Source: Nitrospira sp. (GTDB lineage: Bacteria; Nitrospirota; Nitrospiria; Nitrospirales; Nitrospiraceae). From it: a stretch of 48,601 nucleotides of DNA. The notes below the pieces were generated by a model that saw only the letters and a program-made list of their open reading frames with translations, did no database searches and had not been told where the DNA came from. The stretch covers positions 1 through 48,601 of the forward strand of contig JANDJC010000018.1 of assembly GCA_024331045.1 (NCBI GenBank), in the 5' to 3' direction. Both the position numbers and the translations under genes were made by a program. Shown here in pieces: positions 7,870-15,425 of the stretch. Each line of letters begins with the position of its first letter. The first letter of the stretch is position 1.

Positions 7870-9116
7870 GGCGTTCCACCGTTTGTCCTTCTTAATTGAA
7901 AAGTTTTTTCAAATGCGAGCAAGCTCGGCTGAATGCGAGTCGGCCGGCCCACGGCGTCAATGACGGCTTCCTGAGTCTTGAGCCCATTACCGGTAATGTA
8001 AGCGACCGTCACGTCCTTCTTGCCGATGACGCCTTGTTTGACCAGCTTTTTCAGAACCCCGATCGTGACGCCCCCGGCCGTTTCCGCGAAGATCCCTTCG
8101 GTCTGAGCCAGTAGTTGGATCCCCTCCACGACCTCGTCGTCGGTCACGGACTCCATGGCTCCCTTGCTTTCCGCCGTCGCCTTGAGCGCGTAGTAGCCGT
8201 CCGCCGGGTTGCCGATGGCCAGGGACTTGGCGATCGTCTTGGGCTTCACCGGTTTGAAAAAGTCGCGGCCCGCCTTGAATGCGGTGGCGATCGGGGAGCA
8301 GCCCTCAGCCTGGGCACCGTTGATCTTGGTGCGAACCTCGTCAATGAGGCCCACGTGCTTCATTTCGTTCAACCCTTTCCAAATTTTGGTCAATAATGAT
8401 CCGGATGCCATTGGCACGACGACTTGATCGGGCGTCCTCCACCCGAGTTGTTCCACGGTTTCAAAGGCCAGGGTCTTGGATCCTTCGGCGTAGTAGGGGC
8501 GGATGTTGATGTTCACGAACGCCCACCCATGTTCGCCAGCAATTTCGCTACAGAGGCGGTTGACATCGTCATAATTGCCCTCTACTTCGACGACGTGCGG
8601 TTTGTAGATCAAGTTCCCAAGCACCTTGGCCGCTTCGAGGTCGCCGGGGATGAAGACGTAACATCGGAGATTAGCCGATGCCGCGTGTGCCGCGACCGAG
8701 TTGGCTAGGTTGCCGGTCGAGGCACAGGCGACGGTTTCGAACCCCAGCTCGCGGGCGCGGGTCAGGGCAACCGCGACGACACGATCTTTGAAAGACAGGG
8801 TTGGATGGTTGACCGTGTCGTTCTTGATATAGAGTTCCTCTACTCCGAGGTAGGCGCCGAGGTTTTTGGCCCGCACCAGCGGTGTGAACCCCGCATGGGG
8901 GCCAACGAAGTTGGTGCCTTCTACCGGCAGCAGATCAAGATAGCGCCACATGCTGTGGGGCCCCTGTTCGATGGCCTTGCGGGAGACGACCTTTTTGATC
9001 TCGTCGTAGTTGTACTTCACTTCCAGAGGCCCAAAGCACATCTCACAGACGTGGATCGCCTTGGTCGGATATTCCTTCCCACATTCGCGGCAGACCAGCG
9101 CTTTCATCTTGTTCAT
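7866..9116 (-). CDS. thrC: Threonine synthase family PLP enzyme with N-terminal zinc ribbon
   Basis: The canonical reaction converts O-phosphohomoserine to threonine. The 416-residue protein begins with a zinc ribbon (Cys9, Cys12, Cys24, Cys27) and has the PLP lysine in PTLSFKDR (Lys110). It also has the [15 protein letters not shown] phosphate-binding region and a C-terminal TGNGLK motif. The segment before the lysine reads NHPTLSFKD, whereas common threonine synthases have NPTGSFKD. Its location between an E1-like gene and a MoaD-like carrier, with four-base coupling to the carrier, suggests a possible link to sulfur transfer, for example onto O-phosphohomoserine. That is inference; ordinary threonine synthesis is the default. 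Confidence 0.9.
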   Translation of the reverse strand: MNKMKALVCRECGKEYPTKAIHVCEMCFGPLEVKYNYDEIKKVVSRKAIEQGPHSMWRYLDLLPVEGTNFVGPHAGFTPLVRAKNLGAYLGVEELYIKNDTVNHPTLSFKDRVVAVALTRARELGFETVACASTGNLANSVAAHAASANLRCYVFIPGDLEAAKVLGNLIYKPHVVEVEGNYDDVNRLCSEIAGEHGWAFVNINIRPYYAEGSKTLAFETVEQLGWRTPDQVVVPMASGSLLTKIWKGLNEMKHVGLIDEVRTKINGAQAEGCSPIATAFKAGRDFFKPVKPKTIAKSLAIGNPADGYYALKATAESKGAMESVTDDEVVEGIQLLAQTEGIFAETAGGVTIGVLKKLVKQGVIGKKDVTVAYITGNGLKTQEAVIDAVGRPTRIQPSLLAFEKTFQLRRTNGGTP

Positions 9117-9143
9117 GGTTGTACCACCTTCGGCAATCGGCCG

Positions 9144-9956
9144 TTACGGACGCACCGTGCAGCCGGCATAGGGATCGCCCTCGTCGAACAACGCCGTGAT
9201 TTTAGGATGGTTGCCGCAGAGGGTGCAATCGGGGTTGCGGCGGACCTTGATTTCTCTAAACTGCGTTTTTCTCGCGTCGAAATCAAGCAGACGGTCGGTC
9301 AACGGCCGCCCGATCCCCAGTATGAGTTTCAAAGCCTCCGTTGCCTGGATCGTCCCAATGATACCAGCGAGCACGCCGATGACGCCTGCCTCCTGACACG
9401 ACGCCACGAGTCCTGGTGGCGGGGGGGCCTTAAAGACACAGCGGTAGCAGGCGGATTGTTGGGGAATGATCGTCGTCACCCGCCCGTCGAATCGCAGGAT
9501 GCCCCCATGCACCAGCGGTTTGCCGGCAAAGAAACAGGCGTCGTTGATCAGGAATTTGGCTGTGAAATTATCGACGCCGTCGATGACGACGTCGTAATCC
9601 TCGATGATCTTCAAGGCATTTCCCGCCGTCAATCGTTCTTCGTAGGTCGAGACGGTGACGTCGGGATTCAATGCCTGGATCTTGTCTTTCCCAGACAGGA
9701 CCTTGGGGCGACCCACGTCCGGCGTGTGGTGGAGAATTTGGCGCTGAAGGTTGGTCAAATCGACGACGTCGCTGTCGATCAGGCCAATCCGGCCGACCCC
9801 GGCGGCGGCCAGGTACAGAGCGGCTGGCGATCCCAATCCTCCCGCGCCGACGATCAGGACCTTGGCCTTGGCGATTTTCTTTTGACCCTTCCCGCCGACT
9901 TCCGGCAACAGGATGTGCCGGCTATAGCGATTGATCTGCTCTTCGGTGAAATCCAT
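9144..9956 (-). CDS. MoeB/ThiF/HcyF-type sulfur-carrier adenylyltransferase, copy 2
   Basis: This is the second E1-like enzyme of the operon (270 residues), closely similar to copy 1 throughout. It has GAGGLG at 37-42, NLQRQ at 69-73, CYRC at 170-173, CTLC at 244-247 and Cys187 in ASCQEAG. There is no rhodanese domain. It differs most in the last 25 residues, where it ends CTVRP. It sits between cysK (80 bases) and thrC (27 bases). Having one E1 per carrier suggests that this copy serves the ThiS-like protein encoded upstream, with copy 1 serving the MoaD-like protein, but the two may be interchangeable. Confidence 0.92.
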   Translation of the reverse strand: MDFTEEQINRYSRHILLPEVGGKGQKKIAKAKVLIVGAGGLGSPAALYLAAAGVGRIGLIDSDVVDLTNLQRQILHHTPDVGRPKVLSGKDKIQALNPDVTVSTYEERLTAGNALKIIEDYDVVIDGVDNFTAKFLINDACFFAGKPLVHGGILRFDGRVTTIIPQQSACYRCVFKAPPPPGLVASCQEAGVIGVLAGIIGTIQATEALKLILGIGRPLTDRLLDFDARKTQFREIKVRRNPDCTLCGNHPKITALFDEGDPYAGCTVRP

Positions 9957-10036
9957 GAAATGGCCTATTTCCGCTGAAACGCGATGAGCCCTCGACGTTC
10001 ACGGTTGAAATCCCCGGCAGTGCCGCACGCGGCCGA

Positions 10037-10963
10037 CTAAATGTTAAAGTATTTCTCGATACTGATGTACCGTTCGCCCGTGTCGCAGAGAATGGTTACC
10101 ACGTTTTTCCCCGGTCCCAATTCATCGGCGACTTTCTGGGCGGCAAAGACGTTGGCGCCGGCCGAAATGCCGACGAGGAGGCCTTCTTTCTTTGCCAGCA
10201 GCTTGGCCGTTTGATAGGCTTCGTCGTCGGTGACCGTGATGACACGGTCAAGAATCTTACGGTTCAACACCTTGGGAATAAAACCGGCGCCGATTCCTTG
10301 AATTTTGTGCGGGCCGGGCTCTCCCCCTGACAACACGGGGGAAGTGGCCGGCTCGACGGCAATCACTTGAATGGCTGGATTTTTTTCTTTGAAGACTTCG
10401 CCACAGCCAGTAATTGTTCCGCCTGTTCCGACGGCGGCGACGAAGGCATCGATCTGGCCATCCAAGGCGTCCCAAATCTCCACGGCTGTTGTCATGCGAT
10501 GCATTGCCGGATTGGCCGGATTGGAGAACTGATCTGGCATGAAATAGGAGGGATTCTGAGCCAAGATACTCTCCGCTTCTTTGATGGATCCCTTCATCCC
10601 CTCCCATGCCGGCGTCAGGACAAGCTGGGCGCCATAGGACGACAATAAACTGGCCCGCTCCATGCTCATGCTTTCCGGCATGACGAGGATCAACTTATAA
10701 CCACGGACAGCCGCGATCAGGGCGAGGCCGATGCCGGTGTTGCCGCTCGTGGGCTCGATGATCGTTCCCCCTGGCTTGAGCTTCCCTTGGCGCTCTGCCT
10801 CGTTGATCATGTTGAGGCAGATCCGATCCTTGACGCTACCGGCGGGGTTGAAAAATTCCACCTTGCCATAGATTGTCGCGGAGTCGGGTTTCGAGAGTCT
10901 GTTGAGTCGAACAAGCGGGGTCCGACCAATGAGTTCGGTAATGTCCTTGTGGAAGCCCCCCAT
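10037..10963 (-). CDS. cysK: Cysteine synthase (O-acetylserine or O-phosphoserine sulfhydrylase)
   Basis: This fold-type II PLP enzyme of 308 residues makes cysteine from an activated serine. The lysine that binds PLP is Lys45 in PAGSVKDR, the substrate loop is TSGNTG (72-77), and the PLP phosphate loop is GTGGT (179-183). Its start codon shares one base with the stop of the ThiS-like carrier gene (TAATG), and the carrier's Gly codons serve as its ribosome binding site. This intimate link parallels mycobacterial CysM-CysO, where sulfur comes from a protein thiocarboxylate instead of free sulfide. Whether this enzyme accepts a protein donor is inferred from context. Confidence 0.95.
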   Translation of the reverse strand: MGGFHKDITELIGRTPLVRLNRLSKPDSATIYGKVEFFNPAGSVKDRICLNMINEAERQGKLKPGGTIIEPTSGNTGIGLALIAAVRGYKLILVMPESMSMERASLLSSYGAQLVLTPAWEGMKGSIKEAESILAQNPSYFMPDQFSNPANPAMHRMTTAVEIWDALDGQIDAFVAAVGTGGTITGCGEVFKEKNPAIQVIAVEPATSPVLSGGEPGPHKIQGIGAGFIPKVLNRKILDRVITVTDDEAYQTAKLLAKKEGLLVGISAGANVFAAQKVADELGPGKNVVTILCDTGERYISIEKYFNI

Positions 10964-11163
10964 TACCGGCCGCCTCCCATGTAGAATAAAAACTCGATTT
11001 GATCGCCATCGTTCACGGGAGTCGTTGCCAGATGTTCACGATCCACAACCCTGTCATTGACCTCGACTGCGACCATCTGGGGTTCAATCTGCTTGCTGTT
11101 GAGGAGGTCGAGGAGAGTACCTCCCGGCACCTCCTCGACTTTGCCATTGATTTTCACCTGCAT
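10963..11163 (-). CDS. thiS: ThiS-like sulfur carrier ending Gly-Gly-Gly-Arg, first gene of the sulfur-relay operon
   Basis: This 66-residue beta-grasp protein (MQVKINGKVEEV...) matches ThiS in size and motifs, including the family ending IEFLFYMGGG at 57-65. It carries an extra Arg66. ThiS of thiamine synthesis normally stops at Gly-Gly, so removal of the Arg would be needed before adenylation. The HcyS carrier of Wolinella similarly carries a removable residue. The start at 11163 was chosen because GGAG precedes it; the open frame further upstream is not ThiS-like. It shares one base with cysK. No other thiamine genes are in the window, which favours a role with CysK. Confidence 0.9.
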   Translation of the reverse strand: MQVKINGKVEEVPGGTLLDLLNSKQIEPQMVAVEVNDRVVDREHLATTPVNDGDQIEFLFYMGGGR

Positions 11164-11593
11164 GGAAACTCCGAAGTGAGCAAAGAGATTGAGGTTTTGG
11201 CCAACGTAACAAAGGGCCGAGATGCTTGTCAAGGCGATGGGGGCTTGCAGACGGTTTAGAAGAGGGAGGTGGCTCCAGGATCGTGGTGCTGGTGGTGTGC
11301 AGGGTATGAGTGGCTCCGCCGTGTGACGCATAAGCCGCTGTTTTGCGCAACCATATGCAACCATGTGAAAGAGGAGTCCTGCCGGCTCCTCTGTGCTTAT
11401 AGGGGTATCCAGTCGAAGGCAATGTCCGCGAGGACGAGGAATGGTCCTGCGGCTTCGCTCGGTTGCTTGACTTTAAACGGTTTTCGCCTCCACTATGCCG
11501 TCTCTCGAATCGAAGCACCGACTAATAAGATCCATAAGGCATAAGGAAGAATAGTGGGAACGGGGTGGTGATCAGCAGCACCGGAGCAACATC
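11164..11593. other. 430-base divergent gap between the sulfur-relay operon and the PLD-nuclease run
   Basis: No convincing gene or -35/-10 pair was found. The clearest element is an inverted repeat, AGAGGAG (11370-11376) and CTCCTCT (11386-11392) around a nine-base loop. On the minus strand it would lie in the leader of the thiS operon, followed by a short TTT, so it could be a weak attenuator or a processing hairpin. The open frames crossing this gap lack ribosome binding sites and family features. Confidence 0.4.
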
Positions 11594-11968
11594 ATGTGGA
11601 AAAAGAATTTTCTCTTTCGAGTTGGAGACAGCACTCCCATGGCCGAATCGGAAAATGACGTGTTCCACGACATCGAGCCGGCGTTGGATAGTGCCGGACT
11701 GACGGTCGATCGGTTTCTCTCCGTGTGGGTACAGGGTGAAGGCGAGGAGGACAAGCCCTCGATGTTCACCACCGTCTACGTCCGAACCGCCGCGTTGGAC
11801 GTGGCGAAACGAGTGGGGTTTCTCCAGCCGCTCCAAGGGCGGTCTCATCACATTAAGCAATTGTTGACTTCCCAACAGAAGCAATTTTTTAGACAGTGGT
11901 TTCAAACCCATGCTCCAGAAGCATGGGAGGCGTCGGATGATCAGTTTCGCGATCTGTTTGAAGGATGA
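11594..11968 (+). CDS. Hypothetical protein, first of an overlapping run
   Basis: This 124-residue soluble protein has no signal peptide or recognised motif. It is acidic in the first half (MAESENDVFHDIEPALDS) and helical, with aromatic residues, in the second (QKQFFRQWFQTHAPEAW). GGAG lies about nine bases upstream of the ATG; an internal ATG at 11639 is a possible alternative. Its stop overlaps the start of the PLD-nuclease gene by four bases (ATGA), so the two are probably translated together. Function is unknown. Confidence 0.65.
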   Translation: MWKKNFLFRVGDSTPMAESENDVFHDIEPALDSAGLTVDRFLSVWVQGEGEEDKPSMFTTVYVRTAALDVAKRVGFLQPLQGRSHHIKQLLTSQQKQFFRQWFQTHAPEAWEASDDQFRDLFEG

Positions 11969-12537
11969 ATCGCGGACGGCAGTTTCCCCTTCTCCATTTG
12001 GCCTGTTGGGTTGCCGCTTGCATCTGGTGGGGGAGCGGGCTTGTCTCGGCATGGGCGAGGGAGACGACGACTCCAACGGTCGATGTCTGGTATGCCCCCG
12101 AGGACAGGCCACTCCAACAGGTGGTCGAACTATATGAGCAGGCGAGGCAGTATATCTATGTCGCAGTCTATGGGGTAACCTTCCCTCCGATTGTGAAGGC
12201 GCTGCTTGCAGCTCACAAACGGGGGGTGGATGTGCGAGTCATCACCGATCGCCAGCGTCTGAGCGATCCCAAACAGCGGGCGGCGATGGCTGCTCTGCGG
12301 GAAGGGGGGATTCCTGTCAAGATCAACCGGCATGAGGGCCTCATGCATCTCAAACAGGTGGTGATCGACGACGCCATCAACGTGAACGGCTCGATGAATC
12401 ATACCAGTAGCGGCAATCGCTATAACGACGAGCGGCTCGACGTGATCCGAGATCGAGAGTTGTCGATAAAGGCGCGGGATAAGTTTCTGTCGATGTGGCG
12501 TGACCGCCGCAGATTTGAGGACTGGAGAGCGTCGTAG
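11965..12537 (+). CDS. Exported phospholipase D-family nuclease (Nuc-like)
   Basis: This 190-residue protein has a signal peptide or anchor (residues 8-31) and one PLD catalytic motif: His128-x-Lys130, Asp135 and GSMN (142-145). A single HKD motif and this length fit the Nuc subfamily, which works as a dimer to hydrolyse DNA through a phosphohistidine intermediate. The family usually has NNDENL downstream; here it reads YNDERLDV. Localisation is probably periplasmic, so nucleic-acid scavenging or defence are plausible. The gene overlaps the upstream gene by four bases and ends 10 bases before the monooxygenase start. Confidence 0.88.
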   Translation: MNRGRQFPLLHLACWVAACIWWGSGLVSAWARETTTPTVDVWYAPEDRPLQQVVELYEQARQYIYVAVYGVTFPPIVKALLAAHKRGVDVRVITDRQRLSDPKQRAAMAALREGGIPVKINRHEGLMHLKQVVIDDAINVNGSMNHTSSGNRYNDERLDVIRDRELSIKARDKFLSMWRDRRRFEDWRAS

Positions 12538-12547
12538 AGAGGCGGCC

Positions 12548-13822
12548 ATGAAAAACGAGGAAGCGGAGGTAGTGGTCGTGGGAGCCGGAGGCGGCGGGGC
12601 GGTTTTGGCCTTGGCCTTGGCTCAGAAGGGAATTAAAACGATCGTGCTCGAGCAGGCCGCCGGGCCGCCGCGCGGCGTACGTGGCGAGATTCTCCAACCC
12701 AATGGCCAGCAGGTGCTTGATCGGCTTGGTTTGTTACACAAGCTGCCTGCTGAAGCGATTCGTCCGGTTCGACTCTTTCATTTTTGCCGGGCCGGTGGTG
12801 AGCGGCTTTGCACAGTCGACTATGGCGAGTTGCCTCCTCCCTACAATCGGGCGGTGGTGACCCTGCCTAATGTCGCACACCATGTCATCATCGATGCGAT
12901 ACAAAGGCAGCCCTCTGTGTGCTTGTGGTATGGAACATCCTTTGTCGGTCTATTGCGGGAGAACGAACGAGTGGTCGGTCTGATGGCCAAACGGGAGGGA
13001 GAAGAGGTGACGGTCAAGGCCAAGATCGTGGTCGGTGCCGACGGAGCCTTTTCGAGGGTTCGGCAGGCCTTGGGCATTGCCGCCGACGTGCATCTGTATG
13101 CTCAGGGGTATCTGATTGCCATCATCGAGGCGCCGGCTCCGATGGAAGAGGCCAAGTATTTTGTCGGGAAGCGCACGATTCTCGCGTTATTTCCAGCGGC
13201 GGGACGGCGAGTTTTTCTGCTCTACATGATTGATGCGGGCTCCTACGACCGCGTCAAAGCTCAAGGCATCCCTTCATTGCAACGGGCCTGGACGGCCATC
13301 AGTCCCCCCGATGAGGCGATCTTTCAAGGATTGACTGACTGGAGCCAGACCGCGTTTCTGCCGACCGGCCGGGTGAGAGCCTCGACATGGGTTGCCGATG
13401 GGGCAGTGTTGATTGGCGATGCCGCCCATGCGATGAATCCTCATGCTTCGCAAGGCCGGATGCAGGCGATGGTGGACGCGGTTACCTTGGCTGATCTCTT
13501 GCCCGAATGTCTGGCAGCAAACGATTGCTCGGCGGAACGATTGAAACGATTCGAACGGCTGCGCCGCCCGCAGGTCACCATGTTGCAACGGCTGGCCGAT
13601 GAGGAGGTGTTTTTCTGGAACACCGGCAACCCTGTGATTGGCTTTTTGCGGGATCGTGTGTTCAAGACATTGGACCGAAACGCCCGGCTGCGGTATCGCA
13701 TCCTGGCTACCACGGCGGGGTTACGCACCAGGCCGCCGTTCAGCGTGATTGACCGCTTCATGGCGGCGGGGTTCTTGCCCGACCCTCATGCCCATCGTCG
13801 AGCAGTGCAGGATGGTGGGTAG
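12548..13822 (+). CDS. FAD-dependent monooxygenase of the UbiH/PHBH family
   Basis: This is a flavoprotein hydroxylase of 424 residues. The Rossmann fingerprint GAGGGG (12-17) ends with the acidic VLEQ, followed by the family DG motif VVGADGAFSRVR (161-172) and the second FAD motif GDAAHAMNPHASQG (290-303). Relatives hydroxylate aromatic or polyprenyl substrates using NAD(P)H and oxygen; the substrate here is unknown. The open frame begins at 12500, but the ATG at 12548 starts directly at the FAD fold and has a purine-rich AGAGGCGG upstream. It follows the nuclease gene by 10 bases and precedes the next gene by three. Confidence 0.88.
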   Translation: MKNEEAEVVVVGAGGGGAVLALALAQKGIKTIVLEQAAGPPRGVRGEILQPNGQQVLDRLGLLHKLPAEAIRPVRLFHFCRAGGERLCTVDYGELPPPYNRAVVTLPNVAHHVIIDAIQRQPSVCLWYGTSFVGLLRENERVVGLMAKREGEEVTVKAKIVVGADGAFSRVRQALGIAADVHLYAQGYLIAIIEAPAPMEEAKYFVGKRTILALFPAAGRRVFLLYMIDAGSYDRVKAQGIPSLQRAWTAISPPDEAIFQGLTDWSQTAFLPTGRVRASTWVADGAVLIGDAAHAMNPHASQGRMQAMVDAVTLADLLPECLAANDCSAERLKRFERLRRPQVTMLQRLADEEVFFWNTGNPVIGFLRDRVFKTLDRNARLRYRILATTAGLRTRPPFSVIDRFMAAGFLPDPHAHRRAVQDGG

Positions 13823-13825
13823 ACC

Positions 13826-14578
13826 ATGGCCGTCTCACCGTGGAACGTTGAGGGATTGCCAGATGAAACCCGCAAGCTGTTGCAGTCCTATGTGGAGGAT
13901 GTGGTCAACGCGCTGGGCGATGGATTGGAGGCAGTCTTGTTGTACGGAAGCGCCGTGCGGAAAGATTTCTTGCCGGGGCGATCGAACTTGAATGTGTTGC
14001 TGGTGACGACGTCTTGCGAGTTGTCAGTCCTGAAACGGTATGTGCCGGTGCACGCCAAGTGGAACAAGGAGCAAATTGTGGTGCCGTTGTTCCTCACAGC
14101 TGAGGAACTCCGGGTAGCGGCGGTGGTCTTTCCACTCGAATGGTGGGACATTGCGGACTCCCATCGCGTGTTGTGGGGCAACGATCCTTTCGTCGGGTAT
14201 GATGCCGACTCTCGTTATCTGGCCGGCGAAGTGTTGCAGGGACTGCGCGGGAATCTTGTGCGTCTTCGGCAACGGGCCGTTGAGGGAGGAGCAACGGGTG
14301 AAGCTGTGACCATCTTGCTGTGCCTGTCGATCACGTCGCTGTTGCCAGTATTACGGGGCGTTCAACGGCTCTTGAACCGATCCGTCGCGTTTGAGGGGGA
14401 GTCGGTGCTGAGCGATCTGGAAGGTTGTTTGGAGATCGATTTGGCAGCCTTGCGGGAGGTATGGTTGCTGAAGAAAGGGCATCGAACACCAGGACGACAC
14501 GAAGTGCCGCGCCTCCTGGATCGTTATCTCGAAAGTCTTGGGCGGCTGGCGGGGACGGTTGAGCGACGAGTGGGATGA
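13826..14578 (+). CDS. Nucleotidyltransferase-fold protein with degenerate active site
   Basis: The 250-residue protein has the DNA-polymerase-beta-like core LLYGSAVRKDFLPGRSNLN (residues 38-56), with the Gly-Ser that holds the nucleotide phosphates. The usual Asp-x-Asp metal ligands are replaced by Asn54 and Asn56 (SNLN instead of SDLD). A helical C-terminal half follows. Without the aspartates, standard nucleotidyl transfer is unlikely, so it may be a binding or regulatory pseudo-enzyme. It starts three bases after the monooxygenase and its stop overlaps the TPM gene by four bases (ATGA). Confidence 0.75.
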   Translation: MAVSPWNVEGLPDETRKLLQSYVEDVVNALGDGLEAVLLYGSAVRKDFLPGRSNLNVLLVTTSCELSVLKRYVPVHAKWNKEQIVVPLFLTAEELRVAAVVFPLEWWDIADSHRVLWGNDPFVGYDADSRYLAGEVLQGLRGNLVRLRQRAVEGGATGEAVTILLCLSITSLLPVLRGVQRLLNRSVAFEGESVLSDLEGCLEIDLAALREVWLLKKGHRTPGRHEVPRLLDRYLESLGRLAGTVERRVG

Positions 14579-15342
14579 CGGTGCAGGTGCAGAGGACATG
14601 GCTGGTTCCGGTTCTGGCTGGTCTGGTTCTGGGGGCCAGCCTCGTTGCGGCAGCTGCTGCCCAATCGCCGTCCCCCGCCGACCGTACTATGAAGGAACGG
14701 TCGCCACTGCCCGGACCGCTTGGCTATGTGAGCGATCATGCCCACGTGTTGGACCGGGAGTGGAAAGAACGGATTCGGTCCGTGTGCCAGGATCTGGAGC
14801 GGAAAACCGGTGTCGAAATGGTGGCCGTGACGGTGCCGACACTCAAACCCTACGGCTCGGCGCAAGAGTACGCGATGCGGCTTTATGAACAGTGGAAAAT
14901 CGGTTCCACGCAGCAGGAACACGGCGTAATGGTTCTCGTGGCCGTCGAGGAGCGGCAAGCGGCCATCGTGCTAGGGCGTCGGATGACACCGATCATTACG
15001 CCGGAGGTCCGCCACGAGGTGGGAAGCCGCTATCTGTTTCCGGCCATCGAGCACGGCGACATTGGAGGCGGGCTCTACCAAGCCGTTGTGGCCTTAGCTT
15101 CGCCTGCCCAACAGGTTCGTGTCGGTGATCTTCCCCAGACCCATATGAAAGGGCTGGGGTTCTGGCTGACGGTGTTGCTGACCATCATTGCTGTGTTGAC
15201 CTTCTGGGGCATCAGCCGCCCCGATTTACGCCACCCCTATCGCCGGTTGCAAAAGGGCGAGTATTGGGGCACGGGGCAAGGGGGATTTGGGGGTAACTGG
15301 GGTGGGTTCGGCGGTGGAACCAGCGGAGAGGGATGGCGGTGA
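14575..15342 (+). CDS. TPM-domain (YgcG-type) membrane-anchored protein
   Basis: This 255-residue protein has a signal peptide (about 1-30), a TPM domain (about 48-175) starting with the typical GYVSDHAHVL, one membrane segment (about 190-210) and a Gly-rich tail (GGFGGNWGGFGGG) as in YgcG relatives. The TPM domain is extracytoplasmic. Members have been linked to photosystem repair phosphatase activity in plants and to membrane or respiratory-complex maintenance in bacteria; the role here is unknown. It overlaps the degenerate nucleotidyltransferase by four bases, closing a run of five tightly spaced genes. Confidence 0.85.
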   Translation: MTVQVQRTWLVPVLAGLVLGASLVAAAAAQSPSPADRTMKERSPLPGPLGYVSDHAHVLDREWKERIRSVCQDLERKTGVEMVAVTVPTLKPYGSAQEYAMRLYEQWKIGSTQQEHGVMVLVAVEERQAAIVLGRRMTPIITPEVRHEVGSRYLFPAIEHGDIGGGLYQAVVALASPAQQVRVGDLPQTHMKGLGFWLTVLLTIIAVLTFWGISRPDLRHPYRRLQKGEYWGTGQGGFGGNWGGFGGGTSGEGWR

Positions 15343-15425
15343 CGGGAGCGCTTCCTGTTGGGTGTGTCATTTGATACCTGTTGCGGACGGTTCATGGGGT
15401 GAATCCTCTTCCACACCTATTGTGT

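Noticed and set aside
8805..9977. 390-codon plus-strand open frame opposite thrC and moeB-like 2
   Set aside because: It is antisense to two clear enzyme genes. Its length comes from GC-rich codon structure, and it has no ribosome binding site or family pattern.
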